Source: Candidatus Heritagella intestinalis (GTDB lineage Bacteria > Bacillota > Clostridia > Oscillospirales > Acutalibacteraceae). Taken from it: 35,428 nt of DNA. This document shows positions 23,729-31,397 of this stretch, in pieces; the first letter of the stretch is position 1; each line of letters opens with the position of its first letter. Location of the stretch: assembly GCA_904420555.1 (NCBI GenBank), contig CAJFVO010000014.1:1-35428 (forward strand), read 5' to 3'. Both the position numbers and the translations under genes were made by a program. Under the pieces are notes generated by a model. It had not been told where the DNA came from. It searched no databases and saw only the letters and a list, made by a program, of their open reading frames with translations.

Positions 23729-23788
23729 ATGTCGGGAAAATGGCCTTTGAAGCTGCCTTCTCCGTACACGGAGAAATATTTGAGATAG
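23729..23788 (+). CDS. Candidate 19-aa leader ORF
   Basis: ATG at 23729 with CGGAGG 8 nt upstream, ending TAG at 23786-23788. It reads MSGKWPLKLPSPYTEKYLR. It is the first ORF of the transcript and ends 15 nt before the gamma-subunit start. It may be a genuine small protein or a leader affecting translation of the next gene. No regulatory codon run is evident. Confidence 0.4.
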   Translation: MSGKWPLKLPSPYTEKYLR

Positions 23789-23803
23789 GGGGATTTCCTA
23801 AGT

Positions 23804-24184
23804 ATGCCATCTGCTGAAAACATGAATCTTGCTTTGATTATCCTGGTAACGGGCCTGGTGGTGGTGTTTGTCGCTCTCATTGCCCTGATCGTGGTTATTA
23901 AGGCATATGGTTCCCTGGTCTCCTCCATGACGGGGAAAAAACAGGAAACAAAGAAAGAGACGAAACCAATTCCGGCTCCTATTTCGGTTCCCGCCGTACC
24001 GGTTGCTCCTGCTGCCCCGGCGGTACAGGAGGGGATTCCCGGAGAGGTAGTAGCCGCCATTGCCGCTGCGGTGGATTATCTGTACGGAAGCGGTACCCAT
24101 GTAGTGCGCTCGGTGCGCCGTGTTCCTCAGAACCGTTCTTCCTGGGGCGCTGCTGGATTGATAGAGAACACCCGTCCTTTCTAA
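23804..24184 (+). CDS. Sodium-pumping decarboxylase gamma subunit (OadG family)
   Basis: 126 aa. One membrane helix (about residues 9-30, [23 protein letters not shown]) is followed by a charged linker [11 protein letters not shown] Pro/Ala/Val-rich hinge comes next, then a C-terminal segment ending [16 protein letters not shown]. This is the OadG plan: a membrane anchor with a tail that docks the carboxyltransferase. The start at 23804 has AGGGGG 11 nt upstream, rather far; the Met at residue 7 is an alternative. The beta subunit follows. No alpha subunit or biotin carrier is adjacent, so the acid substrate (oxaloacetate, methylmalonyl-CoA or glutaconyl-CoA) cannot be told. Confidence 0.85.
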   Translation: MPSAENMNLALIILVTGLVVVFVALIALIVVIKAYGSLVSSMTGKKQETKKETKPIPAPISVPAVPVAPAAPAVQEGIPGEVVAAIAAAVDYLYGSGTHVVRSVRRVPQNRSSWGAAGLIENTRPF

Positions 24185-24242
24185 GCAGGGAAGTTCCCCT
24201 GCCGGGCGAGATATTTTATATGTATGGAAGGACTGTCAACCA

Positions 24243-25481
24243 ATGAATATTTTCACAGAGGTATGGGCCTCCATCGTGGATATCATTCATAAATCCGGTT
24301 TTCTGACCAACGGATGGGAAAATTATGTGATGATCGCGGTGGCCTGCGTCCTGTTTTACCTGGCCATTAAAAAGGAATTTGAGCCGCTTCTGCTGCTGCC
24401 TATCGCATTCGGCATGCTCATGGTGAACCTGTTCCCCGGCATTATGGCGGAACCCACTACCACCATGACGCCGGTAGCGGACTATATCGCTCAGCACAAA
24501 GGGGAAGCCGGCAGCTATGCTGTCACCGTCTTAAACGGCGTGGAGTATTATATGGTTCCCGAAAACGGTGGCCTGTTCTATTATCTGTATCAGGGCGTAA
24601 AGCTGGGGATCTATCCGCCCCTGATTTTCCTGGGTGTTGGCGCTATGACCGACTTTGGTCCCCTGATTGCCAATCCCAAGAGCTTCCTGCTGGGCGCCGC
24701 CGCGCAGCTCGGCATTTTCATCACCTTTATCGGTGCGATCCTGCTGGGCTTTAAGCCGGAAGAAGCGGGCGCTATCGGCATCATCGGCGGTGCAGACGGC
24801 CCCACGGCGATTTTTGTCACCACTCAGCTGGCTCCCAACCTTCTTGGCCCAATCGCGGTAGCAGCTTACTCGTATATGGCTTTGGTACCCATTATCCAGC
24901 CGCCTATCATGAAGCTGCTGACCACCAAGAAAGAGCGCATGGTAGTCATGCAGCAGCTTCGTCCGGTGAGCAAGCTGGAAAAGATTCTGTTCCCCATTAT
25001 TGTTACCATCCTGGTTTCCCTGCTGCTGCCGGATGCGGCGTCTCTGGTGGGTATGCTCATGCTGGGCAATCTCATGCGGGAGAGCGGCGTAGTTAACCGG
25101 ATTTCCAATACCGCACAGAATGAGCTGATGAACATCATCACCATTTTCCTGGGCGTGACGGTGGGCGCTACGGCTACAGGTACCGTGTTCCTGAATATGC
25201 GCACTATCGGCATTATCCTCCTGGGCCTCATCGCCTTCAGCATCGGCACGGCCGGCGGTGTGCTCTTCGGCAAGCTCATGTATAAGTTCTCCGGCGGGAA
25301 GGTCAACCCCCTCATTGGCTCTGCAGGCGTGTCTGCGGTGCCCATGGCGGCCCGTGTTTCCCAGAAGGTTGGCCAGGCGGAGAATCCCGGCAACTTCCTG
25401 CTGATGCACGCTATGGGCCCCAACGTGGCCGGCGTTATCGGCTCCGCGGTGGCCGCAGGTGTGCTTCTCAGCATCCTGTAA
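24243..25481 (+). CDS. Sodium-translocating decarboxylase beta subunit (OadB/GcdB/MmdB family)
   Basis: 412 aa, about 10-11 membrane helices. The conserved [11 protein letters not shown] at residues 182-192 carries the Asp used for Na+ coupling in the family. [16 protein letters not shown] and [23 protein letters not shown] near the end are further family signatures. It decarboxylates carboxybiotin and exports Na+. AAGGA lies about 10 nt upstream. It is 58 nt after the gamma gene and is followed by a terminator. The catalytic alpha subunit and biotin protein must be encoded outside the window. Confidence 0.95.
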   Translation: MNIFTEVWASIVDIIHKSGFLTNGWENYVMIAVACVLFYLAIKKEFEPLLLLPIAFGMLMVNLFPGIMAEPTTTMTPVADYIAQHKGEAGSYAVTVLNGVEYYMVPENGGLFYYLYQGVKLGIYPPLIFLGVGAMTDFGPLIANPKSFLLGAAAQLGIFITFIGAILLGFKPEEAGAIGIIGGADGPTAIFVTTQLAPNLLGPIAVAAYSYMALVPIIQPPIMKLLTTKKERMVVMQQLRPVSKLEKILFPIIVTILVSLLLPDAASLVGMLMLGNLMRESGVVNRISNTAQNELMNIITIFLGVTVGATATGTVFLNMRTIGIILLGLIAFSIGTAGGVLFGKLMYKFSGGKVNPLIGSAGVSAVPMAARVSQKVGQAENPGNFLLMHAMGPNVAGVIGSAVAAGVLLSIL

Positions 25482-25506
25482 GCGCGCGGTGTAAAAACTA
25501 TCATAC

Positions 25507-25537
25507 AAAGCCTCTGCATCCCGGTGCGGGGGCTTTT
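25507..25537 (+). terminator. Terminator after the beta-subunit gene
   Basis: AAAGCC pairs with GGCTTT, with inner GCA/TGC pairing and a TTTTT run. Confidence 0.75.
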
Positions 25538-25565
25538 TCGTATCTTCAGAACCCTGGGAAATCGG

Positions 25566-25594
25566 TTGTGTTCTGAGTAAGTTCCTGCTATAAT
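25566..25594 (+). promoter_or_regulatory. Promoter of the fumarase-like gene and CDF gene
   Basis: TTGTGT (25566-25571), 17 bp, TATAAT (25589-25594). Confidence 0.75.
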
Positions 25595-25632
25595 ATGGAT
25601 TGTTTATCAAAAGGGAGAAGGAGGCAACGGAT

Positions 25633-26163
25633 ATGCGGGAGATTTCACTGCATACATCCAAGATTACAGAAATAGCGCCGGCACTGAATGCCGGCGATCG
25701 GGTACTACTGTCCGGCACCATTTATACGGCCCGGGATGCGGCCCATAAACGGATTTTTGCCCTGCTGGATGAGGGGAAGGAGCCGCCTTTCCCTCTGGAG
25801 GGCTCCTGCGTCTACTACGCCGGCCCAACGCCGGCTCCGGAAGGGCTGCCTATCGGTTCCTGCGGGCCCACTACCAGCAGCCGTATGGACGTGTTTGCGC
25901 CCCGTCTGCTGGATTTGGGAATGAAGTGCATGATTGGCAAGGGCCAGCGCTCCCAAGCCGTGGTGGAGGCTATCCAGCGGAATGGCGCGGTCTATCTGTG
26001 CGCTATTGGCGGGGCAGGAGCTTTGGCCGCCAAGTCTGTCCGTTCGCTGGAGGTCATTGCCTTTGAAGATTTGGGCTGCGAGTCGGTAAAGCGCCTGGAA
26101 ATTGAGAACTTCCCCCTGCTGGTGGCCATTGACTGCCACGGGGGCAGCCTGTTCGAGAGGTGA
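25633..26163 (+). CDS. Fe-S hydro-lyase beta subunit (class I fumarase / tartrate dehydratase type)
   Basis: 176 aa from the ATG at 25633, with AAGGAGG 8 nt upstream. The upstream ATG at 25600 is too close to the -10. Family marks are GTIYTARDAAHKR (28-40), YYAGPTPAPEG, GSCGPTTSSRMD, and AIGGAGALAA (124-133). This is the C-terminal half of fumarate hydratase and normally pairs with an alpha subunit encoded just upstream. Here it follows a separate promoter with no alpha gene. The start of the next gene lies 8 nt after the stop. Confidence 0.9.
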   Translation: MREISLHTSKITEIAPALNAGDRVLLSGTIYTARDAAHKRIFALLDEGKEPPFPLEGSCVYYAGPTPAPEGLPIGSCGPTTSSRMDVFAPRLLDLGMKCMIGKGQRSQAVVEAIQRNGAVYLCAIGGAGALAAKSVRSLEVIAFEDLGCESVKRLEIENFPLLVAIDCHGGSLFER

Positions 26164-26170
26164 GGAAACG

Positions 26171-27409
26171 GTGACAAAGCTATTGATACGGCTTTTTGTC
26201 CGTAACTGGGAAAACACCGACAGCCCGGCCGTCCGGGAATCCTACGGGAAGCTGGCGGGTATTACCGGCGTTGTGACCAATTTGCTTTTGGCCCTGCTGA
26301 AGCTCCTCAGCGGCTGGTTCTTTAATAGTATCGCCATTATGGCCGATGCAGTGAACAATCTGTCCGATTCCGCTTCTTCCATTGTCACTTTGGTGGGATT
26401 CAAGCTTTCGAGCAAGCCTGCCGACGCCAAGCACCCGTACGGCCATGCCCGGATTGAGTATATCTCCGGTATGATCGTGTCCTTTATTGTGGTGGTGCTG
26501 GGGGTGCAGTTGGCTCAGAGCTCCATTGACAAAATTCTGGCTCCGGAAGAATCCTCTTTTACCTGGATCACCATTGGGGTGCTGGTGGTGTCGATTCTTC
26601 TCAAGCTGTGGCAGGGGCTGTTTTACCGGAAGATCGGGAAAACCATCTCCTCCACAACCCTGGAGGCCACTTCTACTGACAGCCTCAACGATGTGATTTC
26701 TACCTCGGCGGTATTGGCCGGCATTATCATCACCCTCTTGACCGGCGTGAACCTGGATGGCTGGCTGGGCCTGCTGGTGGCGGTGCTCATTACGATTTCC
26801 GGTATCCGGCTGGTCATGGAGACTTCCCAGCCCCTTTTGGGCATGGCCCCTTCTCAGGAGCTGGTGCAGTCCATCTATTCCCGGATATTGAGCTATGACG
26901 GGATTATCGGCCTCCACGATTTGGAGGTTCACAGTTATGGCGAGGGGCGCATTTTTGCCTCGGTCCACTGTGAAGTGGACGCCGACCAGGATATTATGAT
27001 AAGCCATGATATTATCGACAACATTGAGCGGGATTTTCTCCAGGACTCCGGTATCCATTTGGTCATCCACCTGGACCCGGTGCAGATTCACGATGACCGC
27101 ACCCAGAAGCTCTATCATCAGGTGCGGGAAATGGTGGCCCAGCTTTCGCCAGAATATTCCATCCATGATTTCCGGGTGGTGTGGGGGACTACCCATTCCA
27201 ATTTGATTTTTGACATGGTAGTGCCCTATGGCCTTTCCCAAAGTGATGAAGAGGTGGCGCGGGCAATGGGCCAGCTGATTCAGGAACGTTTGGGGAAGAA
27301 CTATTTTGCCGTAGTTACCATTGATCACGATTATATTGGTTCAGGAAAAGCGGCGATAGAGCAGCTCTCCCAAAAGAGCCGGAGAAAAAATCGAAAAAAA
27401 TTGAAATAA
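26171..27409 (+). CDS. Cation diffusion facilitator metal exporter
   Basis: 412 aa from GTG at 26171, with GAGG 5 nt upstream and 8 nt after the fumarase-like stop. Six membrane helices are followed by a long cytosolic C-terminal domain (about residues 225-400). The metal-site quartet is N62 and D66 in helix 2 (ADAVNNLSD) and D170 and D174 in helix 5 (TSTDSLNDV). Zinc members usually have His and Asp at these places. The Asn/Asp-only set is the pattern I associate with manganese exporters, so Mn2+ is the best guess. The tail ends in a lysine-rich SRRKNRKKLK. Confidence 0.92.
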   Translation: MTKLLIRLFVRNWENTDSPAVRESYGKLAGITGVVTNLLLALLKLLSGWFFNSIAIMADAVNNLSDSASSIVTLVGFKLSSKPADAKHPYGHARIEYISGMIVSFIVVVLGVQLAQSSIDKILAPEESSFTWITIGVLVVSILLKLWQGLFYRKIGKTISSTTLEATSTDSLNDVISTSAVLAGIIITLLTGVNLDGWLGLLVAVLITISGIRLVMETSQPLLGMAPSQELVQSIYSRILSYDGIIGLHDLEVHSYGEGRIFASVHCEVDADQDIMISHDIIDNIERDFLQDSGIHLVIHLDPVQIHDDRTQKLYHQVREMVAQLSPEYSIHDFRVVWGTTHSNLIFDMVVPYGLSQSDEEVARAMGQLIQERLGKNYFAVVTIDHDYIGSGKAAIEQLSQKSRRKNRKKLK

Positions 27410-27413
27410 GGTA

Positions 27414-27442
27414 TTGACATCGATAGCTCTGCATGATATAAT
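27414..27442 (+). promoter_or_regulatory. Consensus promoter of the tRNA operon
   Basis: TTGACA (27414-27419), 17 bp, TATAAT (27437-27442). Both boxes match the sigma-A consensus fully. The -35 box lies 5 nt after the CDF stop codon. Confidence 0.92.
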
Positions 27443-27455
27443 AACCAAGTCGCTT

Positions 27456-27530
27456 GCGGGTGTAGTTCAATGGCTAGAATCCCAGCCTTCCAAGCTGGTC
27501 GTGTGGGTTCGATTCCCATCACCCGCTCCA
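27456..27530 (+). tRNA. tRNA-Gly (TCC)
   Basis: Acceptor arms GCGGGTG and CACCCGC pair. The anticodon loop CTTCCAA has TCC at 27489-27491, the T-loop is GGTTCGATTCC, and the CCA end is encoded. First gene of a four-tRNA operon. Confidence 0.95.
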
Positions 27531-27558
27531 TTGGCTCGGCCTTGCAGCAGAGCATTAT

Positions 27559-27635
27559 GCGCCAATAGCTCAGCTGGATAGAGCAACTGCCTTCTAAGCA
27601 GTAGGTCTGGGGTTCGAGTCCCTATTGGCGCGCCA
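27559..27635 (+). tRNA. tRNA-Arg (TCT)
   Basis: Acceptor GCGCCAA/TTGGCGC, anticodon loop CTTCTAA with TCT at 27593-27595, discriminator G, and CCA encoded. Confidence 0.95.
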
Positions 27636-27640
27636 GGTAT

Positions 27641-27718
27641 GGTGGGTATAGCTTAGTTGGTTAAAGCGCCAGTTTGTGGCACTGGAGACCGTCGGTTCGA
27701 ATCCGACTATCCACCCCA
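27641..27718 (+). tRNA. tRNA-His (GTG)
   Basis: Acceptor GTGGGTA/TATCCAC with the extra G at position -1 (27641) facing discriminator C (27715), the mark of tRNA-His. Anticodon GTG at 27676-27678; CCA encoded. Confidence 0.96.
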
Positions 27719-27724
27719 CACAGT

Positions 27725-27758
27725 ACATACGGAGCAATGGTGACATTGCTCCGTATGT
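27725..27758 (+). other. Perfect 15-bp hairpin with GUGA loop between tRNA genes
   Basis: ACATACGGAGCAATG and CATTGCTCCGTATGT pair without mismatch around GTGA, a GNRA tetraloop. It begins 6 nt after tRNA-His and ends 7 nt before tRNA-Gln. No T-run follows, so it is not an ordinary terminator. It may guide processing of the precursor. Confidence 0.7.
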
Positions 27759-27765
27759 CATATAT

Positions 27766-27841
27766 TGGGCTGTCGCCAAGGGGTAAGGCAACGGACTTTG
27801 ACTCCGTCATTCCGCTGGTTCAAATCCAGCCAGCCCAGCCA
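27766..27841 (+). tRNA. tRNA-Gln (TTG)
   Basis: Acceptor TGGGCTG/CAGCCCA, anticodon loop CTTTGAC with TTG at 27798-27800, and CCA encoded. Last gene of the operon. Confidence 0.95.
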
Positions 27842-27844
27842 GTC

Positions 27845-27889
27845 GAGTGCCTCGACACGCAATTCGCGTTCGGGGCACTCTTCTTTTTT
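27845..27889 (+). terminator. Terminator of the tRNA operon
   Basis: GAGTGCC pairs with GGGCACTC, and the inner ACGC pairs with GCGT around AATTC. TTCTTTTTT follows. It is the first half of a duplicated segment. Confidence 0.85.
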
Positions 27890-27947
27890 GTTAATTTCTC
27901 CTCGCGTTCAAGCGAATATCTTTTTTGTGGCACAAATCCACCAGGCT

Positions 27948-27982
27948 GAGCCTGGACGCCATTCGCGTTCCGGGCTCAGTTT
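27948..27982 (+). terminator. Second terminator-like hairpin
   Basis: CTGAGCC pairs with GGGCTCAG, followed by TTTTTATTTT. It is copy 2 of the repeated segment and may back up the first terminator. Confidence 0.75.
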
Positions 27983-28217
27983 TTATTTTACCTGTTCCCT
28001 CGCGCTTACAGCGGATATCCTTTTTGCAGCATAAATTTAACGGCGAGTGGCCGCTCCCAATCACGCACTTCACTTTGCGGGGTGTGTTTTGTTTCCGCGT
28101 TTTTTATTTTGGAAAGCAAAGAATTCCAATCAAGCGGGAAAGGCGCAACACAGGCAGAGTTTTATTACAAATTCCCGAAAAATGAATATTGAGAAATAAA
28201 ATTTATATAGATCGCCC

Positions 28218-28246
28218 TTGCGAATCGGCAAAGGCCGTGCTAAAAT
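28218..28246 (+). promoter_or_regulatory. Promoter of the antiporter gene
   Basis: TTGCGA (28218-28223), 17 bp, TAAAAT (28241-28246). Confidence 0.7.
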
Positions 28247-28301
28247 GTGTACTGGTAAAAATCAAACGGGAATAAGTTTGAAAAGAAAGGACAGATTGTG
28301 T

Positions 28302-29597
28302 ATGTCGTATGATTTTCTGCTGGATCTGGCGCTGATCCTGCTATGTACCAAGGTGTTTGGCCTTTTAACCCGCAGTTTTAAAATGCCGCAGGTAGTTGGC
28401 GCACTGTTGGCGGGTGTGATTCTGGGGCCGGCAGTTCTCAACATCCTTCAGGATGCGGATTTTATTACCAAAGTTTCTGAAGTGGGCGTTATCGTCCTGA
28501 TGTTTACCGCCGGTATGGAGACGGATGTCCGGGAATTAAAAAAGACGGGCAAAGCTTCTTTTGTCATCGCCCTTTGCGGTGTGCTGGTTCCTCTGGGCGG
28601 CGGATTCCTCCTGGCGCACTTCTTCAATGATCCCAGTATGTCCGAGGGTGCAACCGCAAGCGTGTTCCTTCAGAATATGTTTATCGGCGTCATTCTCACA
28701 GCTACTTCCGTCAGCATTACAGTGGAGACCCTGAAGGAAATGGGCAAACTCAATACCCGGGCTGGCAACGCTATCTTGGGTGCGGCTATTATCGACGATA
28801 TCCTGGGCATTGTCGCCCTGACGATTATCACCAGCCTGGCGGATGAGTCGGTGCAGATTGGCATTGTGCTGCTCCAGATCGTTGGTTTCTTTGTATTCGC
28901 AGGCGTGGTAGGCTTCCTGTTCTTCCTGTTCTTCCGCAAGCTGCAGAACCATTATCACAAGGATATGCGCCGGTTTGTTATCCTGGCCTTTGTGTTCTGC
29001 CTGCTGATTTCCTATTGTGCGGAGGAATTCTTCGGCGTAGCGGATATCACAGGTGCATTTATCGCTGGTCTGATTATTTCCAACACGCAGCGCGCCCCGT
29101 ATATCGCTTCCCGGTTTGAAACGCTTTCCTATACGTTGATTTCCCCGGTCTTTTTCGCCAGTATCGGCCTGAAAATGACCCTTCCCGAGATGACGCCCCA
29201 TATTATCATTTTCTCCGTCCTGCTCATGGTGATTGCCGTCATTACGAAAATCATCGGCTGCGGCCTGGGCGCAAAGCTCTGCCGTTTCTCCACCCGCGAG
29301 TCGCTGCAGGTAGGTGTGGGCATGGTGTCCCGGGGCGAAGTAGCCTTGATCGTGGCCACTAAGGGTTCCGCTTTGGGCCTGATGTCCAACATGTTCATGG
29401 GGCCGGTGATCCTCACCGTGGTGGTAACCACTGTGGTGGCTCCCGTCCTTCTGAAGCTGGCATTCGCGCATAAAAAGGGTGGAAAAGGCGGCGAGTTGGA
29501 TCAACGGCTCGAAGAGTCCGAACTGGTCAAGAATTACAATATTGCCACTGGGGATCACGAAAAGCTCTCCACTGTTTCGGAGCCAGCTGAAAGCTGA
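28302..29597 (+). CDS. Cation:proton antiporter, CPA2 family
   Basis: 431 aa from the ATG at 28302, with AAAGGA 10 nt upstream. An in-frame ATG at 28218 lies in the -35 box and is rejected. It has about 12 membrane helices with the Na+/H+ exchanger fold. Family features are PQVVGALLAGVILGPAVLN near the start, GAAIIDDILGIVAL in mid-protein with the paired Asp used in ion exchange, and GVGMVSRGEVALIVA near the end. It exchanges K+ or Na+ for H+. A short charged tail follows, with no TrkA-N regulatory domain. It is monocistronic and could complement the Na+-pumping decarboxylase; that link is inferred. Confidence 0.92.
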   Translation: MSYDFLLDLALILLCTKVFGLLTRSFKMPQVVGALLAGVILGPAVLNILQDADFITKVSEVGVIVLMFTAGMETDVRELKKTGKASFVIALCGVLVPLGGGFLLAHFFNDPSMSEGATASVFLQNMFIGVILTATSVSITVETLKEMGKLNTRAGNAILGAAIIDDILGIVALTIITSLADESVQIGIVLLQIVGFFVFAGVVGFLFFLFFRKLQNHYHKDMRRFVILAFVFCLLISYCAEEFFGVADITGAFIAGLIISNTQRAPYIASRFETLSYTLISPVFFASIGLKMTLPEMTPHIIIFSVLLMVIAVITKIIGCGLGAKLCRFSTRESLQVGVGMVSRGEVALIVATKGSALGLMSNMFMGPVILTVVVTTVVAPVLLKLAFAHKKGGKGGELDQRLEESELVKNYNIATGDHEKLSTVSEPAES

Positions 29598-29754
29598 TTG
29601 CAATCGAAAATAGAAAGTCCAGACAGGCTGTTGTTTGAGATCGCCCGGTAAAAACGGGCAATAGCCAAAATACCTCCTGATGTGATACCCTGCTGCCGGA
29701 GATTAAAATGATGCTTAAGAGTGGGCAAATAAGCGGGAGATTGCAAATTACTTT
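29598..29754. other. Unassigned spacer after the antiporter gene
   Basis: No gene with a ribosome site is visible on either strand. A short hairpin GCCCG-gtaaaaa-CGGGC lies near 29643-29660. Confidence 0.3.
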
Positions 29755-29786
29755 ACGCACCTCACTTTTAAGAGGTGCGTTTTTTG
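29755..29786 (+). terminator. Terminator before the gerA operon
   Basis: ACGCACCTC (29755-29763) pairs with GAGGTGCGT (29772-29780), followed by TTTTTT. Confidence 0.88.
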
Positions 29787-29822
29787 TGCTTATACAGAAT
29801 TTCCTATGCTCCTACCCTTTCC

Positions 29823-29844
29823 TTCTCCGGATAATTCCGGAGAA
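29823..29844 (+). promoter_or_regulatory. Dyad upstream of gerA
   Basis: TTCTCCGGA-TAAT-TCCGGAGAA, 9-bp perfect arms around 4 nt, 48 nt before the gerAA start. It could be a regulator site or an RNA hairpin. I could not fit a convincing sigma-G promoter around it. Confidence 0.5.
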
Positions 29845-29891
29845 AACTGCCAGACTAAAGGGAGAAACATCAGATAGGGAGGCGCGGCGAA

Positions 29892-31397
29892 ATGCAGGAA
29901 AAAAAAGAACAAGGGTCCGGGACTCCACCGGTCCCAACGGGAGGGTTTTCCTCCTCTTTGCTGGAAAACCTGGTCGTTTTCCGCAGGGCCTTCCAGGATA
30001 GCATTGACTTTGTCCAGCGGGAATTTTCCCTGGGAGAAACCCGGGCAGCCATTTTGTCCGTAGAGGGGCTTATTGATAAGAAGCTCATCACGCAGGGAAT
30101 CCTGCGTCCCATTCTGGAGGCTCCCATCCTCCAATTAGATGGAGACGCCAAAATGCGGTACATCCGGGACCAGGTGCTTGCCATGTCGGACCAGATGCAG
30201 GTGGGGACCTTTGCCGAGGCCATGGACAAGCTCATGTCCGGCTTTGCGGTACTGGCCATGGATGGCTGCGATTTCATGATAGCCTTTGGCGTCCAGGGCT
30301 TTTCTTTCCGGAGTATTCAGGAACCTTCTAACGAAAAGGCCCAGAGAGGCTCCCGGGAAGGATTTGTGGAACCCTTGCAGATCAATATTTCCATGATCCG
30401 GCGGCGAATGAAAAATCCAAACTTGATGTTCGAGCGCATGATATTGGGAAACCAATCCCAAACAGCAGTGGCCCTATGCTATCTTCGGGGGACTGTCTCT
30501 CCGGAGATTGTCCAGAAAATCCGGTCATCCCTGCGCCAGGCCCAGTTGGAAACCGTGCTGGCAGCCGGTTATCTTATCCCCTTTTTGGAGCAGGGCGGAG
30601 TGTTCAGCAGCGTGGGCATCTCCGAGCGGCCGGATACGGTATGCGGTAAGGTAGCGGAGGGGCGGGTGGCTATCCTGGTAGATGGCGTTCCCAACGTGTT
30701 GGTGGTACCCCATCTATTTGTAGAGAACTTCCAGAGCTTTGACGACTACGCCAATCGGCCCTTTTACGCGGCATTTACCCGCTGGCTGAAATATCTGGCC
30801 TTTTTTATCGCTATTTTCCTACCGGGATTTTTTGTCGCGATAGGTACTTTTCACCCGGAGCTTCTGCCGGAACCTCTCCTGGTGCGTATCGCCGAAGCGG
30901 AGGCCAATACCCCTTTTCCTTTAATGGCGGAGGCCATAGTGCTTCACTTCATGTATGAGATTATGCGGGAAGCGGGACTGCGTGTTCCATCCAATTTGAC
31001 CCATGCGGTGAGTATCGTTGGCGCCCTGGTTATCGGGGAGACTGCTGTCAACGCTGGACTTATCGGCGGGCCCACTCTGCTGATCATCGCCATGACGGCC
31101 ATTGCCGGCTATGTAGTGCCCAAGCTCTATGAGCCTATTGCTATCCTGCGGCTGGTATTTATCATTGTTGGCGGGATGTTAGGGATTTGGGGAATCCTGT
31201 TATGCTTTGGAGGCGTACTGCTGAATATCGCTTCGGAAAGCGCCTATCGGATCCCGTTCACTGCACCGGTATCCCCATTCAGCCTGCGGGATATGCGGGA
31301 TGTGTTGATTCGGGCCAGCTGGAAAATTCTTGGCAAAAACCCGGAGCCGGTGCAAAATATGCCGGGAAGCAACGTGAGAGGGAGGAGAAAGCCGTGA
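29892..31397 (+). CDS. gerAA: Spore germination protein, GerA family A subunit
   Basis: 501 aa. An N-terminal cytosolic domain of about 290 residues (SLLENLVVFRRAFQDSIDFVQREF...; later the VAEGRVAILVDG segment) is followed by a membrane part with about five helices starting LAFFIAIFLPGFFVAIGTFHPELLP. A short tail follows. GerA receptors sit in the inner membrane of the spore and sense germinants. It is first in a gerA-A/B/C set. GGGAGG lies 9 nt upstream. The stop overlaps the GTG start of gerAB as GTGA. The symbol denotes the family, not orthology to Bacillus GerAA. Confidence 0.95.
   Translation: MQEKKEQGSGTPPVPTGGFSSSLLENLVVFRRAFQDSIDFVQREFSLGETRAAILSVEGLIDKKLITQGILRPILEAPILQLDGDAKMRYIRDQVLAMSDQMQVGTFAEAMDKLMSGFAVLAMDGCDFMIAFGVQGFSFRSIQEPSNEKAQRGSREGFVEPLQINISMIRRRMKNPNLMFERMILGNQSQTAVALCYLRGTVSPEIVQKIRSSLRQAQLETVLAAGYLIPFLEQGGVFSSVGISERPDTVCGKVAEGRVAILVDGVPNVLVVPHLFVENFQSFDDYANRPFYAAFTRWLKYLAFFIAIFLPGFFVAIGTFHPELLPEPLLVRIAEAEANTPFPLMAEAIVLHFMYEIMREAGLRVPSNLTHAVSIVGALVIGETAVNAGLIGGPTLLIIAMTAIAGYVVPKLYEPIAILRLVFIIVGGMLGIWGILLCFGGVLLNIASESAYRIPFTAPVSPFSLRDMRDVLIRASWKILGKNPEPVQNMPGSNVRGRRKP

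Larger units (their letters stand above)
27845..28044 (+). repeat. Two diverged tandem copies of a ~100-bp hairpin-bearing segment
   Basis: Copy 1 (27845-27944) and copy 2 (about 27946-28044) share order and wording. Each has a hairpin with an ACGC(A/C)ATTCGCGTT-like core, a T-rich stretch, then CTCGCG(T/C)T...AGCG(A/G)ATATC, then T-run and GCA(C/T)AAAT. The stems differ in sequence but both pair, so the structure is kept while the bases change. Confidence 0.65.

Noticed and set aside
27725-27758. Hairpin considered as a terminator
   Set aside because: No T-run follows, and a further tRNA gene lies 7 nt downstream in the same orientation.
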